Shown here one piece after another: positions 7,781 through 19,742 of a stretch of 64,000 bases of DNA (position 1 is the stretch's first letter; each line of letters starts with the position of its first letter). Source of the stretch: Stenotrophomonas sp. 704A1 (GTDB taxonomy: Bacteria > Pseudomonadota > Gammaproteobacteria > Xanthomonadales > Xanthomonadaceae). The stretch is taken from the NCBI RefSeq assembly GCF_030549525.1, contig NZ_CP130831.1, positions 3,187,501 through 3,251,500 of the forward strand, read 5' to 3'. The notes under the pieces are model-generated. The model made no database searches, was not told where the DNA came from, and was given only the letters and a program-made list of their open reading frames with translations. Both the position numbers and the translations under genes were made by a program.

Positions 7781-9241
7781 TTATGCAAGATGCGCAAAAG
7801 CGTTCTGACACCAGACCATGATCGGGTTCCAGGCCAGGCCCAGCGCCAGCAGCGCCAGTGCGTTCACGCCCAGCACCACACCCAGCACGCGGTCGTTGCT
7901 GCGCGGCATCGCCTCGCCCACCGGCTCATCGAAGTACATGACCTTGATGACGCGCAGGTAGTAGAAGCAACCGACCACCGCGCACAGCACGCCGAGGATG
8001 GCCAGCCACAGCAGGCCGCCATTGACCGCTGCGCCCAGCACCGCCAGCTTGGTCCAGAAGCCCAGGAACGGCGGGATGCCCGCCAGCGACGCCATGATGC
8101 ACAGCACCAGGCCGGCCATCCACGGGTTGCGGGCGTTCAGGCCCTTGAAGTCTTCGATGTTCTCGGCCTCGAAGCCTGCACGCGACAGCGCGATGATCGC
8201 GCCGAACGCGGCGGTCGACATGATCGCGTAGGCCAGTGCGTAGAACAGCGCCGCGGCGTAGCCCTGCGCGCCGCCACCGGCGATGCCCATCAGCAGGAAG
8301 CCGATGTGCGAGACCGTGGAGAAGGCCAGCATGCGCTTGAGGTTGCTCTGCGCGATCGCCATCAGGTTGCCGATGACCAGCGACAGCGCGGCCAGGCCGG
8401 CGATCAGCAGCTTCAGTTCGGTCGACAGCGGGCCGACGCCCATTTCCAGCAGGCGGTAGGCCATGCCGAAGGCGGCCAGCTTCGGTGCCGAGCTGATGAA
8501 CAGCGCGATCGGGGCAGGCGCACCCTGATACACGTCCGGCAGCCACATGTGGAACGGCGCGGCACCCAGCTTGAAGGCGACGCCGGCGATCATGAACACC
8601 GCACCGGTGATCAGCAGCACGCGCTCTTCCGAATGCGGAATGGCGGCCTGGATGGCATCCAGGTGCAGGCTGCCGGTGGCGCCGTAGATCAGCGACATGC
8701 CGTACAGCAGCAGGCCCGAAGCCAGCGAACCGAGGACGATGTACTTCATCGCCGCTTCCGAGGCCAGGCCGCTGTCGCGGTTGCTGGCAACCAGCGCGTA
8801 GGAGCACAGCGCCAGCAGCTCCAGGCCCAGGTACACCATCAGCAGGCTGCCGGCCGAGACCAGGATCATCATGCCGGCGGTACCGAACAGGATCAGCACC
8901 GGGATCTCGCCCTGGAACAACTTGCGTTCGCGCAGGTAGCCCCAGCCGTAGATCAGGGTCAGGCCGCTGAGCAGCACGATCCCGGTCTTCATCACGTCCG
9001 CCGCGGTGTCGCGCACGAACATGCCATGGAAGACCTCGCCCTGCCCGCCCACGCCGGTGGCCAGCATGAACAGCACCACGGCCAGTGCGGCAAGCGAGAA
9101 CAGGTGGGTGACGATCTTGTTCCGCTCGCTGACGAACAGGTCAAGGATCATCAGGGCGAAGGCGCTGCCGATCAGCACCAGCTCGGGAGCGAGCGGCGGC
9201 AGGTCAGCGGCGGTCAGTGGCAGCAGCGGCGAGGTGGTCAT
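7781..9241 (-). CDS. nuoN: NADH-quinone oxidoreductase subunit N
   Basis: 486-residue antiporter-like membrane subunit of complex I, one of three (L, M, N) that pump protons. It is hydrophobic throughout, with about 14 membrane segments. The Glu and Lys in the conserved helices (LGLELLALCSYAL; GVAFKLGAAPFHMWLPDVY) are present. The ATG at 9239-9241 (MTTSPLLPL) is preferred over an in-frame TTG two codons upstream. It is the last gene of the nuoA-N operon and comes 36 bases after nuoM. Confidence 0.97.
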   Translation of the reverse strand: MTTSPLLPLTAADLPPLAPELVLIGSAFALMILDLFVSERNKIVTHLFSLAALAVVLFMLATGVGGQGEVFHGMFVRDTAADVMKTGIVLLSGLTLIYGWGYLRERKLFQGEIPVLILFGTAGMMILVSAGSLLMVYLGLELLALCSYALVASNRDSGLASEAAMKYIVLGSLASGLLLYGMSLIYGATGSLHLDAIQAAIPHSEERVLLITGAVFMIAGVAFKLGAAPFHMWLPDVYQGAPAPIALFISSAPKLAAFGMAYRLLEMGVGPLSTELKLLIAGLAALSLVIGNLMAIAQSNLKRMLAFSTVSHIGFLLMGIAGGGAQGYAAALFYALAYAIMSTAAFGAIIALSRAGFEAENIEDFKGLNARNPWMAGLVLCIMASLAGIPPFLGFWTKLAVLGAAVNGGLLWLAILGVLCAVVGCFYYLRVIKVMYFDEPVGEAMPRSNDRVLGVVLGVNALALLALGLAWNPIMVWCQNAFAHLA

Positions 9242-9277
9242 TATCAAATCCTGGAATCAATTCGCTGTTGGGCCCGG

Positions 9278-10786
9278 TCAGAGCAGCTTGCTGGAGGCGA
9301 TCTGCAGGGCCAGCTTGGCGATCGAGGGCTCCATCAGGTCGGTCAGCGGCTTGGGGTAGATGCCCAGGGCAAGCACGCCGATGGCGAACACGCCCAGCAC
9401 CAGCCATTCGCGGCCGTTGATGTCCTTCAGTTCGGCAACGTGGCTGTTGGCCACTTCGCCGAAGAAGATGCGCTTGTACAGCCACAGGGTGTAGGCCGCA
9501 CCGATGATCAGGGTGGTGGCGGCGCCCAGGGCGATCCACGGATTCCGCTGGAAGGCCGACAGGATGACCATGAACTCGCCGACGAAGCCGCTGGTGCCCG
9601 GCAGGCCCGCATTGGCCATGAAGAACAGCATGGCGAAGGTGGCGAACCACGGCATCACGTTGACCACGCCGCCGTAATCGGCGATGCGGCGGCTGTGCAT
9701 GCGGTCGTACAGCACGCCGACGCAGGAGAACATCGCGCCGGACACGAAGCCGTGCGAGATCATCTGCACCATCGCGCCCTGCAGGCCGAGGCGGGCGGCA
9801 TCGGCGTTGCCGGCCTCACGCACCAGCCACAGCGCGATGAAGGTACCGAGGGTGACGAAGCCCATGTGCGCGATCGACGAATAGGCGATCAGCTTCTTCA
9901 TGTCGTCCTGCACCAGCGCGACCAGGCCAACGTAGATCACCGCGATCAGCGACAGGGTGATGACCAGCCAGGCCCATTCCTGCGACGCGTCGGGGACGAT
10001 CGGCAGGTTGAAGCGCAGGAAGCCGTAGCCACCGATCTTCAGCGCGATGGCGGCCAGGATCACCGAACCGGCGGTCGGTGCTTCCACGTGCGCGTCCGGC
10101 AGCCACGTGTGCACCGGGAACATCGGCACCTTGACCGCGAAGGCGATCAGGAAGGCGAAGAAGATCCAGGTCTGTTCCTTGCCCGACAGCTGCAGCGCGT
10201 ACAGGTCGGCCAGCTGGAAGCTGCCGCCCTTCAGGTACAGGTAGATCAGCGCCACCAGCATCAGCACCGAGCCGAGGAAGGTGTACAGGAAGAACTTCAG
10301 CGCGGCGTAGATGCGGCGCGGGCCACCCCAGACACCGATGATCAGGAACATCGGGATCAGCATCGCCTCGAAGAACACGTAGAACAGCATCGCGTCCGTC
10401 GCGGCGAAGATGCCGACGGTGACGCCTTCCAGGATCAGGAAGGCGGCAACGTACTGGTTGACGCGCTTGTCGATCGCGCTCCAGGCGCCGATCAGGGCAA
10501 GCACGCTGACCAGCGTGGTCAGCAGGATCAGCGCCACGGCGATGCCGTCCACGCCCAGGTTGTAGCCGATCTTGTAGGTCGGGATCCATGCGTGGGTCTC
10601 GACGAACTGCAGCGCGTCGATGCCCGGGTCGTAGCCGCTCAGCAGCGAGAGGCTCGCCACGAAGGTCAGCACCGCGACGCCCAGCGACGCCCAACGGGCG
10701 GTCTGCGCATCACGAATCGCAAGGATCAGGGCACCGCCGAGAATCGGCAGCCAGATGAGGACACTGAGTAGAGGCCAGTTCGACAC
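9278..10786 (-). CDS. nuoM: NADH-quinone oxidoreductase subunit M
   Basis: 502-residue antiporter-like subunit of complex I. Signature segments are FFEAMLIPMFLIIGVWGG (Glu in the helix 5 region), AFAVKVPMFPVHTWLPDAH (channel Lys) and YSSIAHMGFV. It starts with GTG (10784-10786; MSNWPLLSVL) 23 bases after nuoL. Its length is close to E. coli NuoM (509). Confidence 0.97.
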   Translation of the reverse strand: MSNWPLLSVLIWLPILGGALILAIRDAQTARWASLGVAVLTFVASLSLLSGYDPGIDALQFVETHAWIPTYKIGYNLGVDGIAVALILLTTLVSVLALIGAWSAIDKRVNQYVAAFLILEGVTVGIFAATDAMLFYVFFEAMLIPMFLIIGVWGGPRRIYAALKFFLYTFLGSVLMLVALIYLYLKGGSFQLADLYALQLSGKEQTWIFFAFLIAFAVKVPMFPVHTWLPDAHVEAPTAGSVILAAIALKIGGYGFLRFNLPIVPDASQEWAWLVITLSLIAVIYVGLVALVQDDMKKLIAYSSIAHMGFVTLGTFIALWLVREAGNADAARLGLQGAMVQMISHGFVSGAMFSCVGVLYDRMHSRRIADYGGVVNVMPWFATFAMLFFMANAGLPGTSGFVGEFMVILSAFQRNPWIALGAATTLIIGAAYTLWLYKRIFFGEVANSHVAELKDINGREWLVLGVFAIGVLALGIYPKPLTDLMEPSIAKLALQIASSKLL

Positions 10787-10809
10787 GTCTTCTTATTCCG
10801 TACAGGTCA

Positions 10810-12981
10810 TCAACGCAGGTAATGCATCAGCACGCCCAGCAGGGCAATCAGGCCGATGATCATCGCGAAGGCGTAGTGATAGAGGAAACCGGATTGGGTA
10901 CGACGCAGCACGCCGGCTGCGACGTCCACAACACGTGCCGAGAGATTGACCACGCCGTCGACGATGTTGCTGTCGATCCAGCGCGAGACCTTGCCCAGCT
11001 TGACGCTGCCGCCGGCAAAGCCATCGATCCACAGCTTGTCGAAGCCGTACTTGTTTTCCAGCACCGACACCAGCGGGGCGAAGGTCTTGCGTGCCTTGCC
11101 CGACAGGTCCGGCTTCCACAGGTAGAACAGCGCGGCCAGCACGAAGCCTGCCAGGGTCAGCCAGAACGGCGGCAGCATCATGCCGTGCAGCGCGAACGCC
11201 ACCGGACCATGGAACTCCTCGCCCAGGAAGGCCACGGTGTTCTTGGCCGGATCGTAGAAGTCGACGATGCCGGTGAAGAACGTGTTGACCTGGCCCTTGA
11301 TCGCTGCGTGCGCGTGGTGGCCGGCCCAGTCGGTGCCGTGCAGCATCGGACCGATGCTGAAGAAACCGATGGCGATCGACGGAATGGCCAGCAGGATCAG
11401 CGGCAGGGTCACCACCCACGGGGTTTCGTGCGGCTCATGCGGACCGTGGCCATGGCCGTGGTCGTCATGGTGCGCATCGCCGTGGTGGGCATCTGCCGCA
11501 TGCGCGTCGTCATGGTGACCGTCATGCGCATGGTCGTCATGATGGGCATCACGGAAGCGTTCCTTGCCATGGAAGGTCAGGAACAGCAGGCGGAAGCTGT
11601 AGAAGCTGGTCACCAGCACGCCACCCAGCACGGCCCAGTAGCCATAGGTGGCCACCCAGCTGTTCTGCATGTGGGCGTGGATCTCGGCCGCCTCGATGAT
11701 GGTGTCCTTCGAGTAGAAGCCGGAGAAGAACGGCGTACCGACCAGGGCCAGCGTACCGATCCACATGGTGACGAAAGTGATCGGCATGTACTTGCGCAGG
11801 CCGCCCATCTTACGCATGTCCTGCTCGTGGTGCATCGCGATGATGACCGAGCCGGCACCGAGGAACAGCAGCGCCTTGAAGAAGGCGTGGGTCATCAGGT
11901 GGAACACGGCCGCCGAGTAGGCCGACACGCCCAGCGCGACGGTCATGTAGCCGAGCTGGGACAGCGTGGAGTACGCGACGACGCGCTTGATGTCGTTCTG
12001 CACGATGCCGATCAGGCCGGTGAAGAAGGCCGTGGTGGCACCGATGAACAGGATGAAGTTCAGCGCGGTCTGCGACAGCTCGAACAGCGGCGACATGCGG
12101 GTGACCATGAAGATGCCCGCGGTCACCATCGTCGCGGCGTGGATCAGCGCCGAGATCGGGGTCGGGCCCTCCATCGAATCCGGCAGCCACACGTGCAGCG
12201 GGACCTGGGCCGACTTGCCCATGGCGCCGATGAACAGGCAGATGCAGATCACGGTGGCGATCGACCAGATCACCGGCTCGTTCAGCAGCTGCATGCCCAG
12301 CACGGTGCCGTCCCAGATCTGCAGCTGGGCGCGCGGGTCGGCGAGCATGCCGGCCTGCGAGAACACCTGCGAGTAGTCCAGGGTGCCGAACACCCACAGC
12401 ACGCCGGCGATGCCGAGCAGGAAGCCGAAGTCACCGACGCGGTTGACCAGGAACGCCTTCATGTTGGCGAAGATCGCGGTCGGGCGCTTGAACCAGAAGC
12501 CGATCAGCAGGTACGACACCAGGCCCACCGCTTCCCAGCCGAAGAACAGCTGCAGGAAGTTGTTGCTCATCACCAGGGTGAGCATCGAGAAGGTGAACAG
12601 CGAGATGTAGCTGAAGAAGCGCTGGTAGCCCGGGTCTTCTTCCATGTAGCCGATGGTGTAGATGTGCACCAGCAGCGACACGAAGGTCACCACCACCATC
12701 ATCATCGCGGTCAGCTTGTCGACCATGAAGCCGACATGGGCCGAGTACTGGCCGACCTCGAAGAAGGTGTAGATGTTCTGGTTGAAGGGCTGCGCCCCGC
12801 CCCACAACAGCTGGTACAGCGTGTACATCGACAGCGCGCAGCTGACAGCCACACCGAGGATGGTGATGGTCTGCGCGCCGAAGCGCTTGACCTGGCGACC
12901 GAACAGGCCGGCGATGATGCTGCCGAACAGCGGCGCAAGCACCACTGCGATCAACAGACTCTTGGAGAGAGTGATTTCCAT
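10810..12981 (-). CDS. nuoL: NADH-quinone oxidoreductase subunit L
   Basis: 723-residue antiporter-like subunit with the long lateral helix that braces the membrane arm of complex I. Conserved motifs include FFGWEAVGLVSYLLIGFW, MGKSAQVPLHVWLPDSMEGP and YSTLSQLGYM. It is about 110 residues longer than E. coli NuoL (613). Part of the excess is a His/Asp-rich insert at about residues 475-520 (AHHDDHAHDGHHDD, then HGHGHGPHEPHE). The gene starts 7 bases after nuoK. Apart from the insert the protein looks normal. Confidence 0.97.
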   Translation of the reverse strand: MEITLSKSLLIAVVLAPLFGSIIAGLFGRQVKRFGAQTITILGVAVSCALSMYTLYQLLWGGAQPFNQNIYTFFEVGQYSAHVGFMVDKLTAMMMVVVTFVSLLVHIYTIGYMEEDPGYQRFFSYISLFTFSMLTLVMSNNFLQLFFGWEAVGLVSYLLIGFWFKRPTAIFANMKAFLVNRVGDFGFLLGIAGVLWVFGTLDYSQVFSQAGMLADPRAQLQIWDGTVLGMQLLNEPVIWSIATVICICLFIGAMGKSAQVPLHVWLPDSMEGPTPISALIHAATMVTAGIFMVTRMSPLFELSQTALNFILFIGATTAFFTGLIGIVQNDIKRVVAYSTLSQLGYMTVALGVSAYSAAVFHLMTHAFFKALLFLGAGSVIIAMHHEQDMRKMGGLRKYMPITFVTMWIGTLALVGTPFFSGFYSKDTIIEAAEIHAHMQNSWVATYGYWAVLGGVLVTSFYSFRLLFLTFHGKERFRDAHHDDHAHDGHHDDAHAADAHHGDAHHDDHGHGHGPHEPHETPWVVTLPLILLAIPSIAIGFFSIGPMLHGTDWAGHHAHAAIKGQVNTFFTGIVDFYDPAKNTVAFLGEEFHGPVAFALHGMMLPPFWLTLAGFVLAALFYLWKPDLSGKARKTFAPLVSVLENKYGFDKLWIDGFAGGSVKLGKVSRWIDSNIVDGVVNLSARVVDVAAGVLRRTQSGFLYHYAFAMIIGLIALLGVLMHYLR

Positions 12982-12988
12982 CTGTGGA

Positions 12989-13294
12989 TCAGCCCTTCAA
13001 CGAATCGACTTCGCCGACATTGATCGTGCGGCGTGTACGGAACAGGGTCACCAGGATCGCCAGGCCGATGGCGGCCTCGGCGGCAGCCACGGTCAGGATG
13101 AAGAACACGAACAGCTGGCCGGCCGTGTCTCCCAGTTCCCGCGAGAACCCGACGAAATTGATGTTGACCGACAGCAGCATCAACTCGATGGACATCAGCA
13201 GGACGATGATGTTCTTGCGGTTGAGGAAGATGCCGGCGAGGCTGATGCAGAAAAGCACCGCGCCCAGCGCCAGGATGTGGCCCAGAGTGATCAT
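12989..13294 (-). CDS. nuoK: NADH-quinone oxidoreductase subunit K
   Basis: 101-residue NuoK with three membrane helices. The two buried Glu residues of the proton path are present ([15 protein letters not shown] and [13 protein letters not shown]). Length equals the family norm (about 100). Its ATG overlaps the nuoJ stop (ATGA), so the two are translationally coupled. Confidence 0.97.
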   Translation of the reverse strand: MITLGHILALGAVLFCISLAGIFLNRKNIIVLLMSIELMLLSVNINFVGFSRELGDTAGQLFVFFILTVAAAEAAIGLAILVTLFRTRRTINVGEVDSLKG

Positions 13295-13950
13295 GCCTTG
13301 GTCTCCTGTTCGCCCGCGGCCGGCGGATTGCTGCTGTGGACGACCGGCGTTTCGGCATCCATCCTGACCACGCGCAGGCGGTCGTGCGCCTTGACCATGG
13401 TCTGCTGCGACGGGTTCTGCGTCTTCAGCCCTTCACGACGACGCAGGGTCAGCATGACGGCGGCGACCACGGCCACGGTCAGGATGACGGCGGCGAACTC
13501 GAACGGCAGCAGGTACTCGGTGAACAGGCTGCGTGCCAGCCAGGTGACGTTGGAGCTGTCGGCGGCCAGCGCGGCGGCGTTGTCGGCCGGGAACGGGTTG
13601 ACCGCCCTGCCCTTCACGCCGATCAGGATCAGCATCTGCGCCAGCATCGCCACCGCCACCACCAGGCCGACCGGCAGGTAGCGGACCCAGCCCTCGCGCA
13701 GCTTGGTGGGGTCGATGTCGAGCATCATCACCACGAACAGGAACAGCACCATCACCGCACCGACGTAGACCAGCACCAGTGCCACGCCGAGGAACTCGGC
13801 GCCGACCAGCAGCCACACGCAGGCGATGGAGAAGAAGGTCAGCACCAGGCACAGCACGGCGTGCACCGGGTTGCGCACGCTGATCACCGCACCGGCCGAA
13901 ACCGTTGCCGCGATGGCGAAGACCCAGAAAGCGATATTTACCCAATCCAT
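13291..13950 (-). CDS. nuoJ: NADH-quinone oxidoreductase subunit J
   Basis: 219-residue NuoJ with five predicted membrane helices ([60 protein letters not shown] and others). The pi-bulge helix motif [18 protein letters not shown] is well conserved. A soluble C-terminal tail of about 50 residues follows the last helix. It comes 9 bases after nuoI and overlaps nuoK by 4 bases. Confidence 0.96.
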   Translation of the reverse strand: MDWVNIAFWVFAIAATVSAGAVISVRNPVHAVLCLVLTFFSIACVWLLVGAEFLGVALVLVYVGAVMVLFLFVVMMLDIDPTKLREGWVRYLPVGLVVAVAMLAQMLILIGVKGRAVNPFPADNAAALAADSSNVTWLARSLFTEYLLPFEFAAVILTVAVVAAVMLTLRRREGLKTQNPSQQTMVKAHDRLRVVRMDAETPVVHSSNPPAAGEQETKA

Positions 13951-13959
13951 CTCTCGACC

Positions 13960-14448
13960 TCAGCGGTAAGCGGCATCGGCGGCACGACGCTCGGCGATCT
14001 CGGTTTCGAGACGGTCGCCCAGGGCCAGCAGCTGCGGCTTGGTAACGATGTTTTCGCCACGATTCTCGAAGTGGTACTCGAGGATGTGGGTCTCGACGAT
14101 CGAGTCCACCGGGCAGCTTTCCTCACAGAAGCCGCAGAAGATGCACTTGAACAGATCGATGTCGTAGCGGGTGGTACGGCGGGTGCCGTCTTCGCGCTTG
14201 GCCGAATCGATGGTGATGGCCAGGGCCGGGCACACCGCTTCGCACAGCTTGCAGGCGATGCAGCGCTCTTCACCGTTGGGGTAACGGCGCAGGGCGTGCA
14301 GGCCACGGAAGCGCGGCGACTGCGGGAACTTCTCCATCGGGTACATCATCGTGTACTTGGGCTTGAAGCTGTACTTCAGCGTCAGCCACAGACCGGCCAG
14401 CAGTTCGAGCAGCAGCAGGCTCTTGAAGTAATGGGTAATTCTGTTCAT
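13960..14448 (-). CDS. nuoI: NADH-quinone oxidoreductase subunit I (2[4Fe-4S] ferredoxin)
   Basis: 162-residue NuoI carrying clusters N6a and N6b of the peripheral arm. Two ferredoxin motifs are intact: [12 protein letters not shown] and [12 protein letters not shown]. An amphipathic N-terminal region docks to the membrane arm. The ATG at 14446-14448 is taken as the start. A GTG one codon upstream is also possible and would nearly abut the nuoH stop at 14452. Confidence 0.96.
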   Translation of the reverse strand: MNRITHYFKSLLLLELLAGLWLTLKYSFKPKYTMMYPMEKFPQSPRFRGLHALRRYPNGEERCIACKLCEAVCPALAITIDSAKREDGTRRTTRYDIDLFKCIFCGFCEESCPVDSIVETHILEYHFENRGENIVTKPQLLALGDRLETEIAERRAADAAYR

Positions 14449-14451
14449 CAC

Positions 14452-15546
14452 TTAGACGCCCTTTTGAATCACGCCGAAGAACACCATGACGGCGGTAACC
14501 GCGATCCAGAGAATGGTCAGCGGGATGAAGACCTTCCAGCCCAGGCGCATGATCTGGTCATAGCGGAAGCGCGGGAAGCTCGCACGGAACCAGATGTAGG
14601 CGCTGGCGAAGAAGAACACCTTGATGAACAGCCACGGCCAGCCGCCCTTCCAGATCCAGTCCACGAAGGGCGAGATCTCGCCGGGGTTGATCCAGCCCTG
14701 GATCGGGCTCAGCCAACCGCCGAGGAAGAAGATCGAGATCAGGAAGCTGATCAGGATCATGTTGGCGTACTCGGCCAGGAAGAACAGCGCGAACGCGCCG
14801 CCGGAGTATTCGACCATGTGGCCGGCGACGATTTCCGATTCGCCTTCCACCACGTCGAACGGCGCGCGGTTGGTTTCGGCCACGCCGGACACCCAGTACA
14901 CGACGAACAGCGGGAACAGCGGCAGCAGGAACCAGTCGAAGAAGCCGGAGTTGCCGGCCTGCGCCATCACGATGCTGCTCAGATTGAGGCTGCCCGAAGC
15001 GATCATCACGCCGACCAGGGCGAAGCCCATCGCGATTTCGTAGCTGATCATCTGCGCCGAGGCGCGCATGGCGCCCAGGAACGCGTACTTCGAGTTGGAC
15101 GCCCAGCCGGCCAGGATGATGCCGTAGATGCCCAGCGAGGTCATCGCCAGCAGGTACAGCAGACCGGCATTGGCATTGGACAGCACCAGCTGCTGGTCGA
15201 ACGGCACCACCGCCCAGGCCGCAAACGCCGGGGCCAGGGTGATCAGCGGGGCCAGCAGGTAGATCGCCTTGTTGGCGCTGCTCGGCTGGACCACTTCCTT
15301 GAACAGCAGCTTGAAGACGTCGGCGAAGGCCTGGAAGATGCCCATGCCCACGTACATCGGGCCATGGCGGACATGCATCCAGCCGATCAGCTTGCGTTCC
15401 CAGACCACGTAGAAGGCCACCGCGATGATCACCGGAACGGTGATCACCAGGATCTTCAGGATGATCCAGAGCAGCGCGCCGATGTCACCCAGGCCCAGCA
15501 GCCACTGGTGCAGCGGATCGACCGCGTTAATCAGCAATTCGTTCAT
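14452..15546 (-). CDS. nuoH: NADH-quinone oxidoreductase subunit H
   Basis: 364-residue NuoH, the membrane subunit that forms the quinone chamber with NuoB and NuoD. It has about eight helices. Characteristic segments are [18 protein letters not shown], the [18 protein letters not shown] loop with its acidic cluster, and [18 protein letters not shown]. Its ATG overlaps the nuoG stop by 4 bases (ATGA). Confidence 0.97.
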   Translation of the reverse strand: MNELLINAVDPLHQWLLGLGDIGALLWIILKILVITVPVIIAVAFYVVWERKLIGWMHVRHGPMYVGMGIFQAFADVFKLLFKEVVQPSSANKAIYLLAPLITLAPAFAAWAVVPFDQQLVLSNANAGLLYLLAMTSLGIYGIILAGWASNSKYAFLGAMRASAQMISYEIAMGFALVGVMIASGSLNLSSIVMAQAGNSGFFDWFLLPLFPLFVVYWVSGVAETNRAPFDVVEGESEIVAGHMVEYSGGAFALFFLAEYANMILISFLISIFFLGGWLSPIQGWINPGEISPFVDWIWKGGWPWLFIKVFFFASAYIWFRASFPRFRYDQIMRLGWKVFIPLTILWIAVTAVMVFFGVIQKGV

Positions 15547-17773
15547 GCAGCCACCACCGAGACACGAGCGGCACCCAGCGGCGCGGTTGCGCCGTGGCCC
15601 GATTCAATCCAGACCGAACCCGCGGCGACGCGGGCGTCGACCACCACCGGCAGGGTGGCCTTGCCGGCATCGGTGCCGACCTTGGCCATCTGCCCTTCCT
15701 GCAGCTGCAGGCGGGCGGCGTCTTCGGCGTTGAGCACGATGCGCGGCGCGTTGTTGAGCGGGTGCGACTGCAGCGCCGGCGCACGACGCACCACGGCGTC
15801 GGTGCGGTAGATCGCGGCGGTCGAGGCCACTTCCAGCCCCTCGCCCGCAGACACCGGCTGGGCCGACGCGGCCACCTGCACGGTCACCGGCGCCAGGCTG
15901 GCGCGCAGGCCTGCCAGGTCGACGAACTCGAAACCGGCTACCGCCAGTTCACCGCCCAGGGCACGCAGCACGCGCCAGCCTTCGCGGGCCTCGCCGGGCA
16001 GCTTGCCGCCGGCACGTGCCGACTGCTCGCGACCATCGAGGTTGGTCAGGGTGCCGTCGATTTCCGGCAGCGCCCCGATCGGCAGGATCACGTCGGCGAC
16101 ATCGCGGGTCGAAGCACAGGCGAAGTGGCTGAAGGCCACGACCTGGGCGCCGGCCAGCGCCTTGCGCACAGCGGCAGCATCGGCGAAGTCCAGGCCCGGT
16201 TCCAGGCCATAGACCACATAGGCCTTGCGCGGATCGGCGAGCATCGCGGCGACGTCCCTGCCGGCCGGCAACACGCCGGCGCGGGTCAGGCCAACGGCGT
16301 TGGCGCCCTGCGGGATGCGGCACAGCTTGGCACCGGTGGCGGCAGCGAAGTCACGCGCGGCAGCGCGGATCGCGGCGGCCTGCGGGTGGTTTTCGGCGAT
16401 GCCACCGACGATCAGCACGGTGTTGTTGCCGCCCTGCACTGCCGAACGCAGCTCGGCGTTGGCCAGCGCATCGGCGAACTTCGACGGTGCCACGATCTGC
16501 TTGCCGGCGATGCTGAAGGCGAAGTCGAAGTCCACCGGGTTGACGACGTGGATCTTCGCGCCGTTGGTGGTCTGCGCCTTGCGCAGGCGGGCGTGCAGCA
16601 GCGGCAGTTCGTGGCGGATGTTGCTGCCCAGAACCACGATGCGGTCGGCGCCTTCGATCTCGGCCAGCGGCAGGCCGAACACTTCGGCGGTGGCGGCGTC
16701 GGAGAAATCGCGGTTGTTGATGCGGTGGTCGATGTTGCTCGAGCCCAGGCCCTTGGCCAGGCGGGCCAGCAGCGCGCCTTCCTCGTTCGAGGTCGACGGG
16801 TGCACCAGCACGCCCAGGTTGTCGCCCTGGTTCGCCTTGAGGATGTCGGCAGCGGCGGCCAGGCCTTCGGCCCAGCTCACTTCCTTCCACTCGCCATTGA
16901 CCTTGCGCAGCGGCTTGACCGCACGGTCTTCGCTGTACAGGCCCTGGTGCGAGTAGCGGTCACGGTCGGACAGCCAGCACTCGTTCACCGCTTCGTTGTC
17001 GCGCGGCACGGTGCGCAGCACTTCGCCGCGGCGCACGTGCAGGAACAGGTTCGACCCCATCGCATCGTGGTAGCCCAGCGATTCGCGCGCGGTCAGTTCC
17101 CACGGGCGGGCGCGGAACTGGAACACCTTGTTGGTCAGCGCACCGACCGGGCAGACGTCGACGACGTTGCCGGACAGCTCGGTGGTCAGCGGCTTGCCGT
17201 CGTAGGTGCCGATCTGCAGGTTCTCGCCGCGGTACATGCCACCCAGTTCATAGGTGCCTGCCACGTCGGCGGTGAAGCGCACGCAGCGGGTGCACTGGAT
17301 GCAGCGGGTCATCTCGGTGGCGACCAGCGGGCCCATGTCCTCGTCCGGCACCACGCGCTTGCGCTCGTTGAAGCGGCTGACCGAGCGGCCGTAGCCGAGC
17401 GACACGTCCTGCAGTTCGCACTCGCCGCCCTGATCGCAGATCGGGCAGTCCAGCGGGTGGTTGATGAGCAGGAACTCCATCACCGAACGCTGGAACTTGA
17501 GCGCCTTTTCACTGCGGGTGGCGACCTTCATGCCGTCCATCACCGGCGTGGCGCAGGCCGGCGCCGGCTTCGGCGACTTTTCCACGTCCACCAGGCACAT
17601 GCGGCAGTTGGCAGCGATCGGCAGCTTCTCGTGGTAGCAGAAGCGCGGGATCGAAATGCCCGCCTTGTCGGCGGCCTGGATGATCATCGAACCCTTCGGC
17701 ACGACCAGCGACTTGCCATCGATCTCGATGGTGACGTGGTCCGGTGGCACGCTCGGGTTTATGGGTTGCGCGC

Positions 17774-17777
<4 letters not shown>
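15543..17777 (-). CDS. nuoG: NADH-quinone oxidoreductase subunit G
   Basis: 744-residue NuoG, the largest peripheral subunit. The N-terminus has a [2Fe-2S] ferredoxin domain ([17 protein letters not shown]). Then come a His/Cys [4Fe-4S] motif ([17 protein letters not shown]) and the CIQCTRC cluster motif. The rest is a molybdopterin-oxidoreductase-like fold without the cofactor. It is shorter than E. coli NuoG (908) but of normal length for bacteria with separate nuoC and nuoD. It overlaps both nuoF and nuoH by 4 bases. Confidence 0.96.
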
Positions 17778-19114
<1,337 letters not shown>

Positions 19115-19117
19115 GTC

Positions 19118-19645
19118 TTACTCCAACCCGTCCAGCAGCTCGTCGACCTTCTCGACGGTCAGGCGCTCATGGTAATGGCCGTTGATGACCATCATCGGCG
19201 CACCGGCGCAGCCGGCCAGGCACTCTTCTTCGCGCTTGAGGTAGACGCGGCCGTCGGCGGTGGACTGCCCGGTCTTGCAGCCGAGCTTCTTCTCGGCGTG
19301 CGCGACCAGGTCCTCGGCACCGTTCAGCCAGCAGCTGATGTTGGTGCAGAAGGCCACGTTGTGGCGGCCCACCTTCTCGGTCTCGAACATCGAGTAGAAG
19401 CTGGCGACCTCGTAGGCCCACACCGGCGGCAGGTCCAGGTACTTGGCCACGCCGGCGATCAGTTCGTCGGTCAGCCAGCCCTGGTTCTGCTCCTGGGCCG
19501 CATGCAGGCCCTGCAGCACGGCAGAGCGCTTGCGGTCCGGCGGGAACTTGGACAGCCAGTGATCGATGTGAGCACGGGTCTTGTCGCTCAACACCACCAT
19601 CGGGTCGACGTCGCGCGCCGCCTCGAAATTACCTGTCGCCTTCAT
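19118..19645 (-). CDS. nuoE: NADH-quinone oxidoreductase subunit E
   Basis: 175-residue thioredoxin-fold [2Fe-2S] subunit (cluster N1a). The four ligand cysteines are in CTNISC and, about 35 residues later, CLAGC. Length fits the family (166 in E. coli). It is separated from nuoD by 97 bases, the longest gap in the operon, which contains a GCCGGC-TTGC-GCCGGC hairpin near 19694-19709. Confidence 0.96.
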   Translation of the reverse strand: MKATGNFEAARDVDPMVVLSDKTRAHIDHWLSKFPPDRKRSAVLQGLHAAQEQNQGWLTDELIAGVAKYLDLPPVWAYEVASFYSMFETEKVGRHNVAFCTNISCWLNGAEDLVAHAEKKLGCKTGQSTADGRVYLKREEECLAGCAGAPMMVINGHYHERLTVEKVDELLDGLE

Positions 19646-19742
19646 CGGCCGACCTCAGCGAAATGCATAACGTGGAATTGCAGAAACTGCGGCGCCGGCT
19701 TGCGCCGGCTGCCTGCAGCAGGCGTTGGCGTGGCGGACGGCA

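Noticed and set aside
7595..13023. Long plus-strand open frames opposite nuoL, nuoM and nuoN
   Set aside because: Same explanation: antisense of hydrophobic codons gives Gln/His/Arg-rich frames without family resemblance; one even runs through a tRNA gene.
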